Both the position numbers and the translations under genes were made by a program. Positions 14,945 through 23,140 of a DNA stretch of 64,000 nt are shown here, piece after piece. Source of the DNA: Nonomuraea aurantiaca (lineage in GTDB: Bacteria > Actinomycetota > Actinomycetes > Streptosporangiales > Streptosporangiaceae); contig NZ_JAIWNB010000032.1 of NCBI RefSeq assembly GCF_020215705.1, positions 1 through 64,000 of the forward strand. Reading direction: 5' to 3'. The notes under the pieces are model-generated. The model was not told where the DNA came from, did not search any database, and saw nothing but the letters and a program-made list of their open reading frames with translations. How positions within the stretch are numbered: the first letter of the stretch is position 1; every line of letters starts with the position of its first letter.

Positions 14945-15837
14945 GAGTGGGTCGAAGACCTCGCCGTCGACGGACGCTCCAGCTCCGTCAGGGCGGGAAT
15001 CGCCTCGGCCAACGGGACCGTACGGGCGATGGGCAGGCGCAGGGTCCGGGCCACCTCCTCCAGGTCGGCGGTCACCGGCCGGCCCATCATCGCCCGGAAC
15101 GGGCCGGGCAGTGCGCTTCTGATCATTTTGGCCGGGGTTGGGACGATGTCGACGATGGTTCCGCCGGGCTTCAGCAGCGTTCGGGCTGCGGCGAAGGGAA
15201 GCATGCCGGGCGTGTCGAGGACGAGATCGAACCGTTCCGCGAGGGCGGCCGGGTCGAAGCCGAAACCCACGACCGGCTCGACGCCGAGCTCGTGGGCCTC
15301 GTCGGCCGCAGGGTTGCGGCAGCTGCCGGCGACCGAGGCTCCCCGCGCCCGGGCGAACTGGGCGGCGGCCCGGCCCACCCCGCCCAGGTACCCGTTGACG
15401 AAGACCGCCTGCCCGGGCCGGATTTCCGCCGTGGCCTGGTAGGCGGTCACGCCCACGGTCGGCAGGGCGGCGGCCTGCTCGTACGAAAGGTCCACCGGTT
15501 TGAGCACGACCGCCTTCTCCGGGGCCGTCACCATCTCGGCGAACGCCCCCGCCTGCCGGAACCGAGCCCGGCCGAGTACCGCGTCGCCGGCTTTCAGGCG
15601 GGAGACGCCGGCGCCGACCGCCTCGACGACTCCGGCGAAGTCGTGCCCCATCGCCCGGGAAAAGGAGCGGCCGGTCATCAGCTTCATCTCGCCGTTGCGC
15701 ATCTTCCAGTCCAGCGCGTTGGAAGCCGCCGCTCGGACGCGGACGAGAACCTCATCCGGACCCGGGCGTGGTGGCTCGAACTCAGCGAGCCGCATCACCT
15801 CCGGGCCGCCGTAGCGGTCGTATTGAAGGCGCTTCAC
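14749..15837 (-). CDS. NAD(P)-dependent zinc-less alcohol dehydrogenase/quinone oxidoreductase, C-terminus replaced by IS sequence
   Basis: MDR-superfamily oxidoreductase, 362 aa as read. N-terminal MKRLQYDRYGGPEVM and GHDFAGVVEAVGAGV; Rossmann motif VNGYLGGVGRAAAQFA; later LDTPG and GGTIVDIVP. Normal family members end soon after LAEAIPALTELER; here the frame continues about 60-70 residues through the antisense of the transposase fragment, stopping at 14749. The enzyme therefore has a foreign tail and may be inactive or unstable. ATGA overlap with the cupin gene upstream; third gene of an AraC-cupin-oxidoreductase operon. Confidence 0.75.
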   Translation of the reverse strand: MKRLQYDRYGGPEVMRLAEFEPPRPGPDEVLVRVRAAASNALDWKMRNGEMKLMTGRSFSRAMGHDFAGVVEAVGAGVSRLKAGDAVLGRARFRQAGAFAEMVTAPEKAVVLKPVDLSYEQAAALPTVGVTAYQATAEIRPGQAVFVNGYLGGVGRAAAQFARARGASVAGSCRNPAADEAHELGVEPVVGFGFDPAALAERFDLVLDTPGMLPFAAARTLLKPGGTIVDIVPTPAKMIRSALPGPFRAMMGRPVTADLEEVARTLRLPIARTVPLAEAIPALTELERPSTARSSTHSVVQLPFFRAPAACWWARTELESMLNVHSTFPTESSLTITSSRMRCQVPSTVQIRSRSCAVFHGP

Positions 15838-16295
15838 GAGGCGTATTCGTTCGAGATCTCGGTGGCGTAGTTCTTCCAGAGCGGTTGCATGGTCTCGGCG
15901 TTGACCGGCTGCCCGGAATCGATCATGGCTTTGAAGTCGCGGAAGTACTGCACATACAGGTCCGGCGTGAAGGTGTTCAGCATGACCGCGTTCTCGTCGC
16001 CGACGTTGGCGAACGTGTGCGGCGCCCCGGTCGGCACGATGACCCAGGTGCCCGGCCCGGCGTCGTATTGGTCCTCGCCGATGGTGAACCGGAAAGTTCC
16101 CGCCAGCACGTAGAAGCCCTCGTCATGCTAGGCGTGGCGATGCTGCAACGGGCTCGGGGTGCCCGGCGGAATGGTGACCTCGGCGAACCCCAGCCGGTGG
16201 TCGGTGTGCTCGCCGTTCTCCAGGATGCGGATCTGCTGCGCCCCGCTGCCGAGGATCTCGCCCTCACCGGGGCGGACGATGTTTACCTTCGCCAC
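15834..16295 (-). pseudogene. cupin protein with an in-frame amber stop
   Basis: From GTG 16295 the frame encodes a 153-codon single-domain cupin: VNIVRPGEGEILG, PSPLQHRHA, then TAG (codon 56, 16130-16128), then HDEGFYVLAGTFRF and GTWVIVPTGAPHTFANVGD. All else is intact and the stop interrupts the metal-binding His motif, so it looks like a recent single-base change (or a sequencing error). The gene overlaps the oxidoreductase by four bases and follows the AraC regulator by 14 bases. Confidence 0.8.
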
Positions 16296-16309
16296 GACTT
16301 CTCCTATTG

Positions 16310-17263
16310 CTATTGCCTGCCTTGGTCACCACCATCCTTGTCCGGGCCGGCTGTGCGCGTCTTGGTCGTCTGTGCACGGTTGCTGGTTACCAGTGCACGG
16401 GCGTTGTAGCCGTACGTCGCCTTGAAGAGCTTGCTGAAATGGGTGGGATCGGAGAATCCCCACCGGGCGGCCACGGCGGTGACCGTACGTCCGCTTCCGG
16501 TCAGCTCGGCCCGGCAGCGCTCCAGGCGGCGACGGCGGATCAGGGCCGCGACGGTGAGCGGCTGGTCCTCGAACAGCTTGTGCAGCCGGCGTACGGATAT
16601 GTTGTGGGTGGCGGCGATGCCAGGCGGGGACAGATCGGGATCGGCCAGCCGGGTCTCGATGTAGCCGACGATCCGGCTCCGCAGCCACTCGTCCGGGGCC
16701 GGTTGTTCGTCGCCGAGCCGGGCCTCCAGTGCGACCGCGATCAGCTCGACGACGGCCGCCGCCGACCGCAGCGCCTCCGCCTCGCGGAACTCGGTCGCCG
16801 ACCACGCCGACTCCCGGGCCAGCACGGAGACGAGAGCGCCCGGGCCGTGGCTGCCGTCGATGCGTACGCCGATGAGCCGGTCGATCTGCGCGGGCCGGAT
16901 CCGAAGCTCCCGGCGCGGAACCAGGATGGTGACGTGCGCCGCGGCGGTGCTCTCGAACCGGAGCGTACGTGTGGGATCGAGCAGTACCAGGTCGGTCGGC
17001 CCGAGTTCGGCGTCGCCGCGCCCTTGCTCGATCCGCGTCCGGCCCCGGGTCATCACCTTGACCGCCAGGTTCTCGCCGTCGGAGGCGTCGCGCTCCCGCC
17101 CGATGCAGGCGCTCTCGGGCGTGTCGAGGGAGACCAGCCGCAGCGGCCCGAGGTCACGGGTGGCGATCCCGCCCCGGAAGCTGGCCCCGGCCAGCTTGTT
17201 GATCAGCGGCGGAAACCCGCTGGCGGCCAGCTCGTCCTGGAACGACTCAAGGTTGCCGATCAC
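16310..17263 (-). CDS. AraC-family transcriptional regulator
   Basis: 317 aa. An N-terminal sensing domain (residues 30-190, AraC-binding_2-like) precedes two helix-turn-helix motifs: the first around HNISVRRLHKLFEDQP, the second around VTAVAARWGFSDPTHFSKLF, the family signature. It is the first gene of the operon with the cupin and oxidoreductase, so it probably controls them. The C-terminal tail after NARALVTSN is basic and disordered. Confidence 0.92.
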   Translation of the reverse strand: MIGNLESFQDELAASGFPPLINKLAGASFRGGIATRDLGPLRLVSLDTPESACIGRERDASDGENLAVKVMTRGRTRIEQGRGDAELGPTDLVLLDPTRTLRFESTAAAHVTILVPRRELRIRPAQIDRLIGVRIDGSHGPGALVSVLARESAWSATEFREAEALRSAAAVVELIAVALEARLGDEQPAPDEWLRSRIVGYIETRLADPDLSPPGIAATHNISVRRLHKLFEDQPLTVAALIRRRRLERCRAELTGSGRTVTAVAARWGFSDPTHFSKLFKATYGYNARALVTSNRAQTTKTRTAGPDKDGGDQGRQ

Positions 17264-17552
17264 CGGTTAATGATAACGGCGACACTTCTGCTCGGGCACG
17301 GTGTTCGGCGGGGGTTACAGCGGCGCCGGCCAGCATCGGCTCTATCAGGCTCTGGTGCGCGCGGTGGACGGCTCGGTCGCGCCGGCGACCGACGGCCGAA
17401 CGGTGAGCGCAGCACCGATATCGGAATCGGTGGTAACCGCCGCGATGGACTTCGAGATGTGTTCACGCTCGTTGGCGATCAACTGGAGTCCGCTGGTGGA
17501 CGCGGCTGTGACGGCCAGCCTGCCGACACCCATAGCGTCGGCTCCCGTAGAT

Positions 17553-17660
17553 GTGATCGCCATCAGTCACGAGGGCCTTAGAGTCCTGCTCCACCGGGAA
17601 GGCGTGTCGTTTCAACGCGTGAAGACCTGGAAGACCTCCTGCGACAGAACACGGCGGCTC
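17553..17660 (+). mobile_element. scrap of an IS630-family transposase
   Basis: A short frame reads VDVIAISHEGLRVLLHREG then VSFQRVKTWKTS, closely matching the helix-turn-helix part of IS630-type transposases of actinobacteria. No other part of the element is present. The rest of the 17264-17714 interval shows no convincing gene. Confidence 0.65.
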
Positions 17661-17714
17661 CGCACCATCGTCGCCCGGGCCAACGCCGCCTGACACCACA
17701 TAAAGGCAGAGAAG

Positions 17715-18152
17715 ATGACCAAACAGATCGACCACGTCGACCGTCAACTGATCCAGGCTGCGGCGCATGTCGCGGCCACCCGCTGCCGGGGCGACAACCA
17801 CACCATGGCGGCCGCGGCCCGCAACCACGACGGCCGGATCGTTACGGCGGTGAACGCCTACCACTTCACCGGCGGCCCCTGCGCGGAGCTGGTACTCATC
17901 GGCGCGGCTGCCGCGCAGGGCGCCTACGACCTGGACACCATCGTTGCCGTGGGCGACCGCGACCGAGGCGTTGTGCCCCCATGCGGCCGCTGCCGCCAGG
18001 TCCTTCTCGACTACTTCCCAGCCCTCAAGGTCATCGTCGGCACAAGTAACGGACTCCGCACCGTCTCCATCACGGACCTGCTTCCCGAAAGCTACGTCTG
18101 GGCGGACCACCAGCTCGATGCCGAGGAAAATGCACCCCGTGGCACGAGCTGA
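17715..18152 (+). CDS. blasticidin-S deaminase-like cytidine deaminase family protein
   Basis: 145 aa, cytoplasmic zinc deaminase. It carries NAYHFTGGPCAELVLIG with the Cys-Ala-Glu zinc/catalytic triad and VVPPCGRCRQVLLDYFP with the second two cysteines, and ends LLPESYVW. From memory these segments match the Aspergillus terreus blasticidin-S deaminase (HFTGGPCAEL, SPCGRCRQVLLD, LLPSGYVW) better than ordinary cytidine deaminases. It could therefore detoxify blasticidin-type nucleoside antibiotics; substrate is inferred. Standalone gene between an IS630 scrap and a sigma pseudogene, so likely acquired. Confidence 0.85.
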   Translation: MTKQIDHVDRQLIQAAAHVAATRCRGDNHTMAAAARNHDGRIVTAVNAYHFTGGPCAELVLIGAAAAQGAYDLDTIVAVGDRDRGVVPPCGRCRQVLLDYFPALKVIVGTSNGLRTVSITDLLPESYVWADHQLDAEENAPRGTS

Positions 18153-18284
18153 CGCCCCAGACGATTGCAGGGCAAAGGTTGCTTGACACAGCACTGGTTG
18201 CAACGGCTACAAACTTCCCCAGAGAGCGGCGGCCAGGCGCTCCCCCGCGTCGCGCACGCCGCCGTACCCTCGGCCCTGACACCG

Positions 18285-18817
18285 GCCTCGGCTGTCGCGC
18301 TCACGCTGCGCGCGATCGGCGGCCTGACTACGCGTCAGATCGCGCGGGCCTACCTCATGCCGGAGGCGACCATAGCCCAGCGGATCAGCAGGGCCAAGCG
18401 GGACACCCGCCTGATCGCCGAGGGCGTCGACGTGCTCCAAGCGCGACCGCGACCGCCTGGGCGAGTTCCTGGCCCAAGCCGCCGTCGCCGCACCGACGCC
18501 AGCACGGCTGAGGAGACCGGCTGGGTGCAGATCGTCGAGTGGTACGACGAGACTGGTGCGCCTCACTGACAGCCCGGTGGCCCGCCTCAACCGGGTCATC
18601 GAGGCCGACGGCACGCGGCTTGCCTGGCCGCTCTGGCGGAACTCGACCCGCCCTGCCCGCCACACCGCCGCCGAGGCGTACCTGCACAAGTGTGACGATG
18701 ACCCAGTGACCGCAGCCCGGCGCTCTCCGCCAAGCCGCTCGATCAGCGCCCAGCCTCCTCGAACGCGACCACGTCACGCGGCAGGCCGCGCGGCTCAACG
18801 CGCGACTGCGCCGTTGA
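18285..18817 (+). pseudogene. decayed ECF sigma factor of the DUF6596 family
   Basis: Region 4 is readable in one frame (ALTLRAIGGLTTRQIARAYL, MPEATIAQRISRAKRDT); a second frame gives LGEFLAQAAVAA; the first frame resumes with EETGWVQIVEWYDE; a third frame reads LVRLTDSPVARLNR and HTAAEAYLH; a further frame ends RQAARLNARLRR at 18817. This order matches the long ECF sigma factors with a C-terminal TPR-like domain. Region 2 and much of the middle are deleted and several frameshifts are present. Confidence 0.75.
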
Positions 18818-18829
18818 GCGGCAGGCGCC

Positions 18830-18981
18830 AGGCATTCACCGCCACGCCATCGCCGATCTCGTCGAGGGCGTCGGCGATGATCGGGGCGGGGCTGGCTTGG
18901 ACGCACTGGTGGCGGGCGGCTCTGCGGGCGCGGAGGGCTGGGATGCCGAGTTGGTGGATCTGTTCGGCGAGCCACTCGGAC
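18830..18981 (-). pseudogene. scrap resembling the C-terminus of an actinobacterial integrase-like protein
   Basis: Open minus-strand segment with GC-rich third positions: SEWLAEQIHQLGIPALRARR, AARHQCVQASPAPIIADAL. The pattern of Arg/Ala-rich helix followed by PAPVIADALG resembles the end of the tyrosine-recombinase-like proteins frequent in actinobacterial islands. No start and no catalytic part remain. Recognition is from a short stretch only. Confidence 0.4.
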
Positions 18982-19070
18982 CCGTAGTGGCCATGCGGCC
19001 CCCTGGGCGTTATGTATCCGAGCCTGACACCTCCTCGGCTGGGGTGTCAGGCTCGGTGACCGCGTCGGGC

Positions 19071-19595
19071 TCAGAGCTTGCGGATCGATACGGCGTTGTC
19101 GCCGACCCCGCCGCCTCGGGCGTACACGCACAGGTAGGTCTGTACGACGGCGACGACGGTCCAGCCGGGCGGCGCCGACTGGACGCCGCAGATGATGAGG
19201 GTGCGGCCAGAGGGCAGACCGTTGATGTTGGTGAGGGTCTGCTGGTTATTGAGGACGCCGTTGGGGGTCTTGCTGATTTCACAGTTGTAGGAGTAGGACA
19301 GCGCCGTGGCATAGAACCCGGCCGGGGGCGGAGGCGTGATGCAGGTAGTCACCGTGCCGCCGGCGGAGGTGTCGCTGATGACCTTGATGGTTTTCGCGTT
19401 GTAGTAGATGGTGCCGGGCTGGCCACACTGGTACCAGTCGAAGTAGGCCGTCGGCATCGAGCCGGTGGGGATGGGGGCGTTGGCGCAGACGTTCGAGCTG
19501 GGGCCGAGCATCCGCGTCGATCCTTCTGCCGGGGAGGGAGAAAGACACATGACGGCGGCCGCCGCGACGACGATGGCGGTCAGTAGTCTTCTCAT
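19071..19595 (-). CDS. secreted hypothetical protein
   Basis: 174 aa from ATG 19595, preceded by ACAGGAGC at good spacing. Clear Sec signal peptide (MRRLLTAIVVAAAAVMCLSP, cleavage near residue 26). The mature part has six cysteines, probably three disulfides, and Thr/Asn-rich beta strands. Family unknown. It stands alone in the decayed region and would be exported. An upstream Met at 19643 is less likely because it would put 16 hydrophilic residues before the signal. Confidence 0.7.
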   Translation of the reverse strand: MRRLLTAIVVAAAAVMCLSPSPAEGSTRMLGPSSNVCANAPIPTGSMPTAYFDWYQCGQPGTIYYNAKTIKVISDTSAGGTVTTCITPPPPAGFYATALSYSYNCEISKTPNGVLNNQQTLTNINGLPSGRTLIICGVQSAPPGWTVVAVVQTYLCVYARGGGVGDNAVSIRKL

Positions 19596-19645
19596 CGGCG
19601 CTCCTGTCGAATCGATGTCGGGGGGAACATCACGACTCATCATTA

Positions 19646-19793
19646 CTGGGCAGCTGCCTCTGAGAAATGCTCATTGTTGCCTAAATGCGCGAGCGGCCTT
19701 TTTTGTCACACATATTGCGCGTTTCGCCGAAATCTGCGATACTCCGCTAGAAATAGGATATGCGGCTAATCTATTTAAGGTAGCGACCTCAAT
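19646..19793. other. AT-rich gene-free spacer
   Basis: About 150 bp with GC much below the surroundings (runs such as GCCTTTTTTGTC, TAGAAATAGGATAT, AATCTATTTAAGG). No gene seen; it may hold the promoter of the secreted protein (minus strand) or mark an insertion boundary. Confidence 0.4.
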
Positions 19794-19913
19794 GTCCGCG
19801 CTCTGCTGGCCGGCGGGAGCGACGACGGGACGGTGCGGCTCTGGGGCACGGCCACCGGCGAGCAGCTAACCGAATGGGTCGGCGACATCCTCTGGGTCTA
19901 CCGCCGCGAATGA
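19794..19913 (+). pseudogene. scrap of a WD40-repeat protein
   Basis: The frame reads VRALLAGGSDDGTVRLWGTA, TGEQLTEW and stops at 19911-19913. GGSDDGTVRLWGTATGE is one WD40 blade end. The preceding sequence is AT-rich and unrelated, so only the last blade of a larger gene remains. Confidence 0.65.
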
Positions 19914-20093
19914 CTGCTTCCTGGGAGCCACCAAAGAGATATTCATGAACTCAGTTGGCCGCCGCACGTGCTTGGGACGATCAACGATCCGGGGGTCGCG
20001 GCTGATCGCCGCTGTCGGGCTCCAGCGACCGACCTGCCCATCGCGGTAGGCGATGTTCGCGACAATCAGGTGGTGGACTTCCAGGACTCTCAT

Positions 20094-20252
20094 CTTCTGA
20101 AGGCCGCCCGTCTCCGCCCGGCCGATATCCGGACTGAACATGGCGTCGGTGCGGCCGATGTGCTGGATTACCTGGCTCACGACGAGTGGGAGATGGCCCT
20201 CGCCCTCCTCCAAGAACTCGGCGACGTACATCCGCAGCCACCGGAGTTCTGG
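20094..20252 (+). pseudogene. 3'-truncated fragment of an unidentified conserved gene
   Basis: The frame encodes AARLRPADIRTEHGVGAADV followed by LDYLAHDEWEMALALLQELG and PQPPEFW, with gene-like codon use. Such acidic DYLAHDEWE/ELGD helices occur in small actinobacterial proteins of unknown function. The reading then runs into the end of the AraC gene on the other strand, so the fragment lacks both ends. Confidence 0.45.
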
Positions 20253-20261
20253 GGGCCCCGG

Positions 20262-21014
20262 TCAGGGTCGGAAACTGGCTCGGTACTCCGTGGGCGTGCG
20301 GGCCGTCAGCTGCCGGAACGCGGCGTTGAACGCCGACAGCGACGTGTAGCCGACCGTGAAGGCGATCTCGGTGATCGGAGTATCGCCCGCGGCCAGTTCT
20401 TCGATCGCGCGCAGCACCCGCATCCGGCGCAGGACTGCCCGCCACGTCATGCCGGTCTCGTCCTCAAAGCGCCGGGCCAGCGACCGTGGTGCCAGGCCCA
20501 CCTCGTCTGCCACGTCCTCGAAGCGGATCTCGCCGCCGAGCCGCTGCTCGGTCAGCCGCAGGGCTCGGCGTAGTTCCGGTGAGCGCCCCACCGGTACGAC
20601 TACCGGGCTCGGTCGCTCGGCGAGCCGCCAGGTCACTGCGGCGAGTGCGGTGAAAAGTGTCTCGGCGTACGCCGTGAGAGGTTCGTCGCTCTCGCCCCAG
20701 GTGCCGCACTCTGTCACCAATGCGCGTGCCAGAGGGCTGAGGTCGAATACGGTCAACGGTGCCGGCGGGGCCGGGGTGAACCTGGTGTCGAACAGTACCG
20801 ACGCGGTCGTGACCGGCTGCGGGATGCTCACCTGTATCGCCTGGCCCGCCTCGATCAGGGCGGCCCGGGCCGGCGGTAGGAGCCACGCCTGGCCCTGCGC
20901 CTCGAGCCGGAGGGCACCGGTCGAGGCGCAGAGCAGGTAGTGGCGGTCCGTCTTGAGCGCGCGGGCGGGCTCACGCGGGAACGTACGGACGAAGCTGTAC
21001 GCCTTCCGGGTCAT
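20262..21014 (-). CDS. AraC-family transcriptional regulator (cupin sensor)
   Basis: 250 aa. Residues 15-120 form a small cupin-like sensor domain; C-terminal helix-turn-helix motifs are FEDVADEVGLAPRSLARRFE and ITEIAFTVGYTSLSAFNAAF, followed by the RTPTEYR ending typical of the family. Its likely target is the small monooxygenase gene just upstream on the same strand or itself. Confidence 0.92.
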   Translation of the reverse strand: MTRKAYSFVRTFPREPARALKTDRHYLLCASTGALRLEAQGQAWLLPPARAALIEAGQAIQVSIPQPVTTASVLFDTRFTPAPPAPLTVFDLSPLARALVTECGTWGESDEPLTAYAETLFTALAAVTWRLAERPSPVVVPVGRSPELRRALRLTEQRLGGEIRFEDVADEVGLAPRSLARRFEDETGMTWRAVLRRMRVLRAIEELAAGDTPITEIAFTVGYTSLSAFNAAFRQLTARTPTEYRASFRP

Positions 21015-21060
21015 CCACAGCCTCGCATGAACCCATCGTAGGGAGTCACCAGGACGCCGG

Positions 21061-21363
21061 TCAGGCGACGGTCTCCAGCAACTCCGCGCGGAAGCGCCGG
21101 CTCACCGGCGACCCGGTCATCATCGGGCGAACCGCCTTGCCAGAGCGGATGAAGGCGTCCGACTTCTGGTAGCCGGCAAACGACTCCTCGTCGTCCCACT
21201 CGTGGATGATGGTCACCCCGGTCTCGTTCTCCTGGGAGGCGTACACCCGATAGGCGACATTACCCGGCATAGCGCGCACCTCGTCGCGTGCGCTGTCGAG
21301 CTGGGCCAGGGCAGCCGCGCGGTCAGCGGCGGCGATGTCAAAGTCGACAATGGCAATGATCAA
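21061..21363 (-). CDS. antibiotic biosynthesis monooxygenase (ABM) domain protein
   Basis: 100 aa single ABM/YgiN-type domain, a dimeric ferredoxin-like fold with quinol monooxygenase or heme-degrading relatives. Signature features: MPGNVAYRVYASQENETGVT, IIHEWDDEESFAGYQKSDAF. It precedes the AraC gene on the same strand (46-bp gap), so the pair may be cotranscribed and respond to a toxic quinone or aldehyde; that role is inferred. Confidence 0.88.
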   Translation of the reverse strand: MIIAIVDFDIAAADRAAALAQLDSARDEVRAMPGNVAYRVYASQENETGVTIIHEWDDEESFAGYQKSDAFIRSGKAVRPMMTGSPVSRRFRAELLETVA

Positions 21364-21710
21364 GAGGACCTCCTGGATCGGTGCGGCGACTGCCGCGAGC
21401 GGATGTCCCGATCCTCACACCGACCCGGCCGGGCCGGCTTCCGCCAGCCGGACGCGTTCACGCTTCCAACGGACACGCTCAACCCGGATGCTGATCTCAC
21501 CGCTGATCAACCTCTCGCCAGCGGGTGCGGGCGGGCTCGACGATCTCGGCGAGCCGCCGTCGCTGCGGCGGCAGGGTGCCGCCTCAGCAGTCGTACGCGA
21601 CCGCCGCCCACCCCCTGCATCGCCTGCCAACAGGGACATCTCCGCCTGGTGCCGTTTTCGCGTTCGAGCACGACAAGGAGGTCGCCGACGGCGGCCAAGG
21701 GGCCACTCCG
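21364..21710. other. gap without a recognised gene
   Basis: 347 bp. Several short open frames exist but none shows a family motif or gene-like start; an AAGGAGG-like ribosome site at 21674 precedes no good start codon. Confidence 0.4.
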
Positions 21711-22028
21711 GTGGTCACGGTCACGCAATACTCGCCAAATATCGGTGGCCATGAATCGGCCGAGGCCGACTCTTCTTCTTCCGGTTTCTGGGGTGCGGCC
21801 GAAGTGGTGGCTCTGACGATAATCACCGGCCTGATCTCCAGTTTTCTGGTCTTCAAGTCCTGGGAAGAGCTCCTAATCTCCGACTTCATCGTTGTCCTCA
21901 TCAACGCGGCGATCGCAGGGGTGCATACCTTCGTGCTCTCCCTGATGGGCGTCACCTTGATCTGGGCGATCGTACTGGCGGTGATATTCGCGGCGATCGG
22001 GTTCCTTGCCAACGTGTTCGCCACTTAG
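21711..22028 (+). CDS. small hypothetical membrane protein
   Basis: 105 aa from GTG 21711. A Ser/Glu-rich head of about 35 residues is followed by three membrane helices (AAEVVALTIITGLISSFLVF; DFIVVLINAAIAGVHTFVLS; TLIWAIVLAVIFAAIGFLA). The open frame extends upstream to 21525, but that part is not gene-like. Family unknown; codon use is less GC-rich than in core genes, as in other accessory genes here. Confidence 0.5.
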   Translation: MVTVTQYSPNIGGHESAEADSSSSGFWGAAEVVALTIITGLISSFLVFKSWEELLISDFIVVLINAAIAGVHTFVLSLMGVTLIWAIVLAVIFAAIGFLANVFAT

Positions 22029-22297
22029 ATCGGAGCGTCCGGGCAATGCGGCGCAATGCCGAAGACCGTTCCGACGAACGTATTGCTGCTGTATGTGAGA
22101 CCCCAGGACTGCGAGGGCGCTCCCGTCCGCTCCGGCCGACGCTTCTCCGTGAGGCGCCCGGGCCCTCTTTGCCAGGGAGCCTGTGTCAATTGATGGCTTG
22201 CTGTCAGTTGGCCACGCTTTGCTGCGATCGGCAGGCGCGGTCGCCGCCCTGAACGCCAAGACGGGCCGTCTTTGACAGCAACCGAGCCTGAACCGTG

Positions 22298-22846
22298 TCA
22301 GAGCAGGCGCTCCAGGAAGACCATGATCGTCATGACCATGATGCCGGTGACGATCAGGTTGACGGCCCAGCGCAGATTGCGGTGTTTGGTGCGCGCGATC
22401 CGCGCGATCCGCAGGGCGTCGGTAGCCAGGAACAGCTCATAGTCCCTTGTCTCGATGTTCATCCGCTCGATCAGGGCTTCGGGCGTGGGCTCCTCGGCGT
22501 AGAGGAGGATCCGCTGGCCGCCCTGTTTGGGCGATGGCGGGCGGATGGTGACCAGGATCAGCAGGACCGCCGCGGACAGCAGGACCAACGCCAGGATGAC
22601 GCCGAAGCGCCCGATCCCCGGGAATCGGGCCGGGCCGGTGAGGATGAGGGTGACCATCACGCCGTAGGCGACACCTGCCCAGGACAGCAGGAGGCCGGCT
22701 CTCTTCTCACTGGCGCTGATCAGCTCGGCGCGGGCCGCGGTGGTGGCGGCGTCGAGCCGATCCCTGAGGAACGGGGACATGGACGCGTGCTGCGCACCGC
22801 TGTCCTCTCCGGAGTGGCCGCCGGATGTAGCCGGTTCGTGGTTCAT
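22298..22846 (-). CDS. Pycsar effector-type membrane protein (DUF5706-like), no cyclase nearby
   Basis: 182 aa. Two N-terminal helices (LLSWAGVAYGVMVTLILTG; FGVILALVLLSAAVLLILVT), a soluble segment with LIERMNIETRDYELFLATDA, and a final helix (NLIVTGIMVMTIMVFLERLL) match the layout of the TM effectors of Pycsar anti-phage systems, where a pyrimidine cyclase makes cCMP/cUMP and the effector damages the membrane. The ASEKRAGLLLSWAG start and the RIARIARTKHRNLRWA segment are also typical. No nucleotide cyclase gene is visible in the window. Similar standalone proteins occur on actinobacterial plasmids. Defence function is inferred. Confidence 0.7.
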   Translation of the reverse strand: MNHEPATSGGHSGEDSGAQHASMSPFLRDRLDAATTAARAELISASEKRAGLLLSWAGVAYGVMVTLILTGPARFPGIGRFGVILALVLLSAAVLLILVTIRPPSPKQGGQRILLYAEEPTPEALIERMNIETRDYELFLATDALRIARIARTKHRNLRWAVNLIVTGIMVMTIMVFLERLL

Positions 22847-23140
22847 GGTGGGCGGGTCCCTTCCGTCCGGATCGTGGGCCTATGGGGTTGACCAGCGAGG
22901 CAGTCGACGCTTGAGACGTAGACGGGTGTGAGGCGATTACCTTCGACTGTAGGCGTGCGGCTTGGACAGGAACCGATGCACCCGGACATGTCGCCTTGAG
23001 GATCGCCCTCCACTGCGGCAGGGCCGGGGAAGTGGGGGGCTTTCGACGCCAACTGCCCTATGGCTACTATCAGGCCACTAATCGCCTACTTTGGCGATTT
23101 TTGCGATAGACGCACCGATCGGCGAGGAGAGTGCCCGCAC
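22847..23140. other. intergenic region before the conservon, with a hairpin at 23080-23099
   Basis: No gene seen. AATCGCC/GGCGATT with a six-base loop followed by TTTT looks like an intrinsic terminator or attenuator about 40 bp upstream of cvnA. A frame open from 23060 crosses it, but its codon use is not gene-like. Confidence 0.5.

Noticed and set aside
17345..17563. Minus-strand frame of 72 codons with fairly gene-like codons
   Set aside because: Its start falls inside the IS630 scrap and no family is recognised, so I do not call it, though it could be a real small gene.
19866..20231. Minus-strand open frame of 121 codons
   Set aside because: It is antisense to the 20094-20252 fragment, whose plus-strand codons are more gene-like.
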